64,000 nt of DNA from an uncultured Lachnospiraceae bacterium. Its GTDB lineage: Bacteria; Bacillota; Clostridia; Lachnospirales; Lachnospiraceae. Location: assembly GCA_910578345.1 (NCBI GenBank), contig CAJTRA010000004.1, forward strand, positions 99,682 to 163,681, given 5' to 3'. Under the pieces are notes generated by a model. That model had not been told where the DNA came from and searched no databases. It worked only from the letters and a program-made list of their open reading frames with translations. Shown here piece by piece: positions 61,466-64,000 of the stretch. Position 1 is the stretch's first letter. Every line of letters starts with the position of its first letter. The translations under genes and the position numbers were made by a program.

Positions 61466-61905
61466 TAAATCACCTCTGCCGTTCCACCAAGAGCTTCGAT
61501 CTTCTCTTTAGCGGATGCACTGAAAGCACCTACCTTCACATCGAGCTTCTTAGTAAGTTCTCCGTTTCCAAGAATCTTAACACCATCCCTGGGATGTTTA
61601 ACGATCCCTTTTTCAATCAATGCATTCACGTCAACCGTAGCGCCATTATCAAATACTTCCAATGCACTCAAGTTAATTGCAACGATTTCCTTAGAGTTTC
61701 TGCATTTAAAACCTCTCTTAGGAAGACGTCTGTATAATGGCATCTGGCCTCCTTCGAAACCTGGCCTGGGCGCTCCAGAACGAGCTTTCTGACCTTTGTG
61801 CCCTTTGCCGGCCGTCTTGCCATTACCTGAACCATGTCCACGGCCTCTTCTAAAATTATCACTGTGAACTGACCCGGCTGCGGGTCTTAAATTTGATAAT
61901 TCCAT
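61465..61905 (-). CDS. rplO: 50S ribosomal protein L15
   Basis: A 146-residue protein with the Gly/Arg-rich N-terminal extension (NFRRGRGHGSGNGKTAGKGHKGQ) that penetrates the large subunit, and a globular C-terminal half. AGGAGGTG precedes the ATG. It is in standard order between rpmD and secY. Confidence 0.97.
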   Translation of the reverse strand: MELSNLRPAAGSVHSDNFRRGRGHGSGNGKTAGKGHKGQKARSGAPRPGFEGGQMPLYRRLPKRGFKCRNSKEIVAINLSALEVFDNGATVDVNALIEKGIVKHPRDGVKILGNGELTKKLDVKVGAFSASAKEKIEALGGTAEVI

Positions 61906-61922
61906 TGTGACACCTCCTTTAT

Positions 61923-62105
61923 CTATACTTCTTCTACTTTTACCATATGTCTTACTTTCTGGATCTGGCCTCTGGTCGATGCATTATCCGGCAGTTCTAC
62001 CGTCTGATTGATTTTCCTAAGGCCCATAGCTGCCACTGTTGCCCTGTTCTTGGGAACCTGGCCAATGGTAGATTTGATCAAAGTAATTTTTAATTTTTCT
62101 GCCAT
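61923..62105 (-). CDS. rpmD: 50S ribosomal protein L30
   Basis: A 60-residue bacterial-length protein with KITLIKSTIGQVPKNRATV and a C-terminal GQIQKVRHMVKVEEV. AGGAGG precedes the ATG. It lies between rpsE and rplO. Confidence 0.96.
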   Translation of the reverse strand: MAEKLKITLIKSTIGQVPKNRATVAAMGLRKINQTVELPDNASTRGQIQKVRHMVKVEEV

Positions 62106-62152
62106 TTTATTTTCCTCCTAAATCTTCTGATCACTTCATAACCTGCTATGGC

Positions 62153-62662
62153 TTAAGCGCGGACTTCTTCCACCGCCTTGCCACGGTTCTTAGCTACTTC
62201 TTCAGGAGTCTTTAACTGGCGCAGTCCCGCGATCGTAGCAAGTACGACATTCTGTTTATTGTTGGATCCCAAAGATTTTGTACGGATATTCTTGATCCCT
62301 GCAAGTTCACATACCACACGGGCAGGACCGCCGGCGATAATACCAGTACCTTCCGGAGCTCTCTTCAAAAGAACGGACGCGGAGCCAAACTTACCGATAA
62401 AATCATGTGTGATACTATTCTTCTCATCCAGTGCAACCTCAACCAGATTCTTGATTGCATCTTCCTTACCTTTCCGAATTGCCTCAGGGATCTCGGTTGC
62501 TTTGCCTAAGCCTGCACCAACATGGCCGTTGCCGTCGCCGACTACTACCAGCGCTGTAAAACGCATGTTACGGCCACCTTTCACAACCTTTGTAACACGT
62601 TTGATCGTTACTACTTTTTCAGTCAGTTCCAACTGACTTACATCAATGATTGTACGTCTCAT
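62153..62662 (-). CDS. rpsE: 30S ribosomal protein S5
   Basis: A 169-residue protein involved in decoding accuracy. It has RVTKVVKGGRNMRFTALVVVGD, the GLGKATEIPEAIRKG motif and GPARVVCELAGI. Spacing and order match the spc operon. Confidence 0.97.
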   Translation of the reverse strand: MRRTIIDVSQLELTEKVVTIKRVTKVVKGGRNMRFTALVVVGDGNGHVGAGLGKATEIPEAIRKGKEDAIKNLVEVALDEKNSITHDFIGKFGSASVLLKRAPEGTGIIAGGPARVVCELAGIKNIRTKSLGSNNKQNVVLATIAGLRQLKTPEEVAKNRGKAVEEVRA

Positions 62663-62682
62663 GTGATCTTCTCTCCCCTTTC

Positions 62683-63051
62683 CTAGAATTCTAAGCCAGC
62701 TTCTCTGGCTGCATCAGCTAATGCTGCAATCTTACCCTGGTATATAAAGCCGCCTCTGTCAAAGACAACTGTCTTAATGCCTTTTTCAATTGCTCTCTTA
62801 GCGATCACTGTTCCTAAATATGCTGCTGCATCAACGTTATTGGTCTTCTCCAGTTCAGACTTCACATCCTTCTCAAGGGTAGAAGCTGCAACTAAAGTAT
62901 TTCCAACTGTATCGTCAATAATCTGAGCATACATATGATTATTGCTTCTAAACACAGAAAGGCGAGGTCTCTCGGCTGTGCCGCTGAAACGGTTACGCAC
63001 TCTGTTGTGTTTTTTTACACGAACTTTTTGTCTTGATTCTTTCCTAACCAT
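62683..63051 (-). CDS. rplR: 50S ribosomal protein L18
   Basis: A 122-residue 5S rRNA binder. RKKHNRVRNRFSG-like basic start, RPRLSVFRSNNHMYAQIIDD and the ending GGFIYQGKIAALADAAREAGLEF are typical. Lies 21 bases after rplF. Confidence 0.97.
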   Translation of the reverse strand: MVRKESRQKVRVKKHNRVRNRFSGTAERPRLSVFRSNNHMYAQIIDDTVGNTLVAASTLEKDVKSELEKTNNVDAAAYLGTVIAKRAIEKGIKTVVFDRGGFIYQGKIAALADAAREAGLEF

Positions 63052-63072
63052 TTTTACCCATGCTCCTTTCGA

Positions 63073-63615
63073 TTATTTCTTACCAGTCTTACCAACTTTA
63101 CGCCTAATTGTCTCATCAGCATATTTAATACCTTTGCCCTTATAAGGTTCCGGTCTTCTCTTGTCTCTGATCTCAGCCGCAAATTGACCAACTTTTTCTT
63201 TATCAATCCCTTTAACGATGATCACATTCTGTCCTTCCATGACAGTCTCAATTCCCTCAGGATCCGTCATCTCTACCGGATGAGAATATCCTAAGTTAAG
63301 CGTCAGCGTCTTGCCAGATTTGGACGCTCTGTAACCAACTCCGTTTACTTCCAGTTTCTTCTCATAACCTGCCGTAACACCAACCACCATGTTATTGATC
63401 AATGTTCTCGTCAGACCATGGAAAGATCTCATCTTCTTCAGATCGTTTGGTCTGCTCACTACTACCTGGTCGCCTTCTACCTTGATCTCCATCTCAGACG
63501 GAAGCACTCTCTCAAGTGTTCCTTTAGGACCTTTTACAGTCACTTTATTATTTTCTGCAACCTCCACAGTCACACCTGCGGGAATCGCGATTGGCATTCT
63601 TCCTATACGTGACAT
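63073..63615 (-). CDS. rplF: 50S ribosomal protein L6
   Basis: A 180-residue protein of two related domains, with SRIGRMPIAIPAGVTVEV at the start and the rRNA-binding RDKRRPEPYKGKGIKY near the end. AAGGAGG precedes the ATG. The 278 bases to rpsH are far wider than usual. Confidence 0.97.
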   Translation of the reverse strand: MSRIGRMPIAIPAGVTVEVAENNKVTVKGPKGTLERVLPSEMEIKVEGDQVVVSRPNDLKKMRSFHGLTRTLINNMVVGVTAGYEKKLEVNGVGYRASKSGKTLTLNLGYSHPVEMTDPEGIETVMEGQNVIIVKGIDKEKVGQFAAEIRDKRRPEPYKGKGIKYADETIRRKVGKTGKK

Positions 63616-63893
63616 GCCCGTACCTCCTTATATTATTGCCGCATAATATGCGGTTTTTCTGTCCAGGCTGTAAGCCTAAGACATTTCGTTTTCACATTAC
63701 ACAATAAATAAATCTGCTCCTGCATTCGTCAATCACCGGATTCGTCAGCGGGAAGAATGGATGCGCATGCAACATTCTTTTACAGTCCGGAAACTCTCGT
63801 TGCCGACCGAGTTTGCGAAGCAAATCTCGCAGACGAAACTTAGTATTTCTTAGGCGGCGTTTTCCAGACGCCTTAGAAATTCTTTTCGTCTTG
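63616..63893. repeat. Hairpin-rich insertion-like spacer between rpsH and rplF
   Basis: No gene. Reading the minus strand, AGACGAAA pairs with TTTCGTCT and encloses ATTTCTAAGGCG/CGCCTAAGAAAT (one mismatch, about 63848-63880). Next is GAG-TTTGC/GCAAA-CTC (about 63819-63839). Such a wide, folded spacer within the spc operon suggests an inserted repeat element. Confidence 0.5.
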
Positions 63894-64000
63894 TTACCAG
63901 ACGAATGCTAATACTTCGCCGCCAACCTGAAGCTCTCTTGCTTTCTTATCGGTCACCACACCCTGATTCGTAGAGATGATCGCAATACCAAGTCCGCCCA
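63894..64000 (-). CDS. rpsH: 30S ribosomal protein S8 (C-terminal part)
   Basis: The last 34 or so residues of S8, ending ARELQVGGEVLAFVW, with the GLGIAIISTNQGVVTDKKA motif that contacts helix 21 of 16S rRNA. The gene continues past the right edge, upstream in the spc operon. Confidence 0.95.
   Translation of the reverse strand, partial: GGLGIAIISTNQGVVTDKKARELQVGGEVLAFVW

Overview
The window looks like a chromosomal segment of a motile, anaerobic, gut-type member of the Firmicutes, most likely Lachnospiraceae. The grounds are a clostridial spc/alpha ribosomal operon with a KOW-domain gene between map and infA, AddAB instead of RecBCD, a KtrB-KtrA potassium system, ECF transporter genes next to truA, a flagellin gene with its own csrA, an apparently pyrophosphate-type phosphofructokinase, and AGGAGG-type ribosome binding sites throughout. 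There is no rRNA, tRNA, insertion sequence, prophage or CRISPR array. The placement is inference from gene content and order; no search was run.

Layout. 1-2 kb: an ABC exporter pair (one partner cut by the window edge). 2-7.5 kb: a BMP-type nucleoside ABC importer (lipoprotein, ATPase, two permeases). 7.5-11.6 kb: a membrane-anchored EEP phosphatase/nuclease, a small coiled-coil protein behind a long structured leader, and ktrB-ktrA. 11.7-19.1 kb: addB-addA. 19.2-23.3 kb: cysK and metNIQ. 23.4-28 kb: an AraC regulator and two GH13 alpha-glucosidases. 28-31.7 kb: a LacI regulator and glycogen phosphorylase. 31.8-33.7 kb: csrA, flagellin and a truncated recombinase. 33.8-35.1 kb: phosphofructokinase.

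35.1-47.3 kb is the main accessory region. It is a divergent sugar-catabolism cluster. The minus strand carries a sugar isomerase/epimerase, RbsD, a zinc dehydrogenase, an M24-like protein that lacks metal ligands, a ribose-type ABC importer with two permeases, and a Gfo/Idh/MocA oxidoreductase. The plus strand carries a LacI regulator and a PfkB kinase. Five TAAAACGTTTTA-like boxes tie the cluster together. Its substrate is not obvious.

47.4-50.9 kb: truA, ecfT, ecfA2, ecfA1. 51-54 kb: an M15 peptidase and a chemotaxis receptor inserted between ecfA1 and rplQ. 54-64 kb: the alpha and spc operons, read leftward, from rplQ back to a partial rpsH.

The most interesting signals are: (1) the long, apparently folded 5' leader (about 8941-9190) of a small coiled-coil protein; (2) a CsrA-type double site (hairpin-loop GGA plus Shine-Dalgarno) in the flagellin leader next to csrA; (3) the undefined sugar pathway with its metal-less M24 member; and (4) several hairpin-rich spacers, including two unusually wide ones inside the ribosomal operon.
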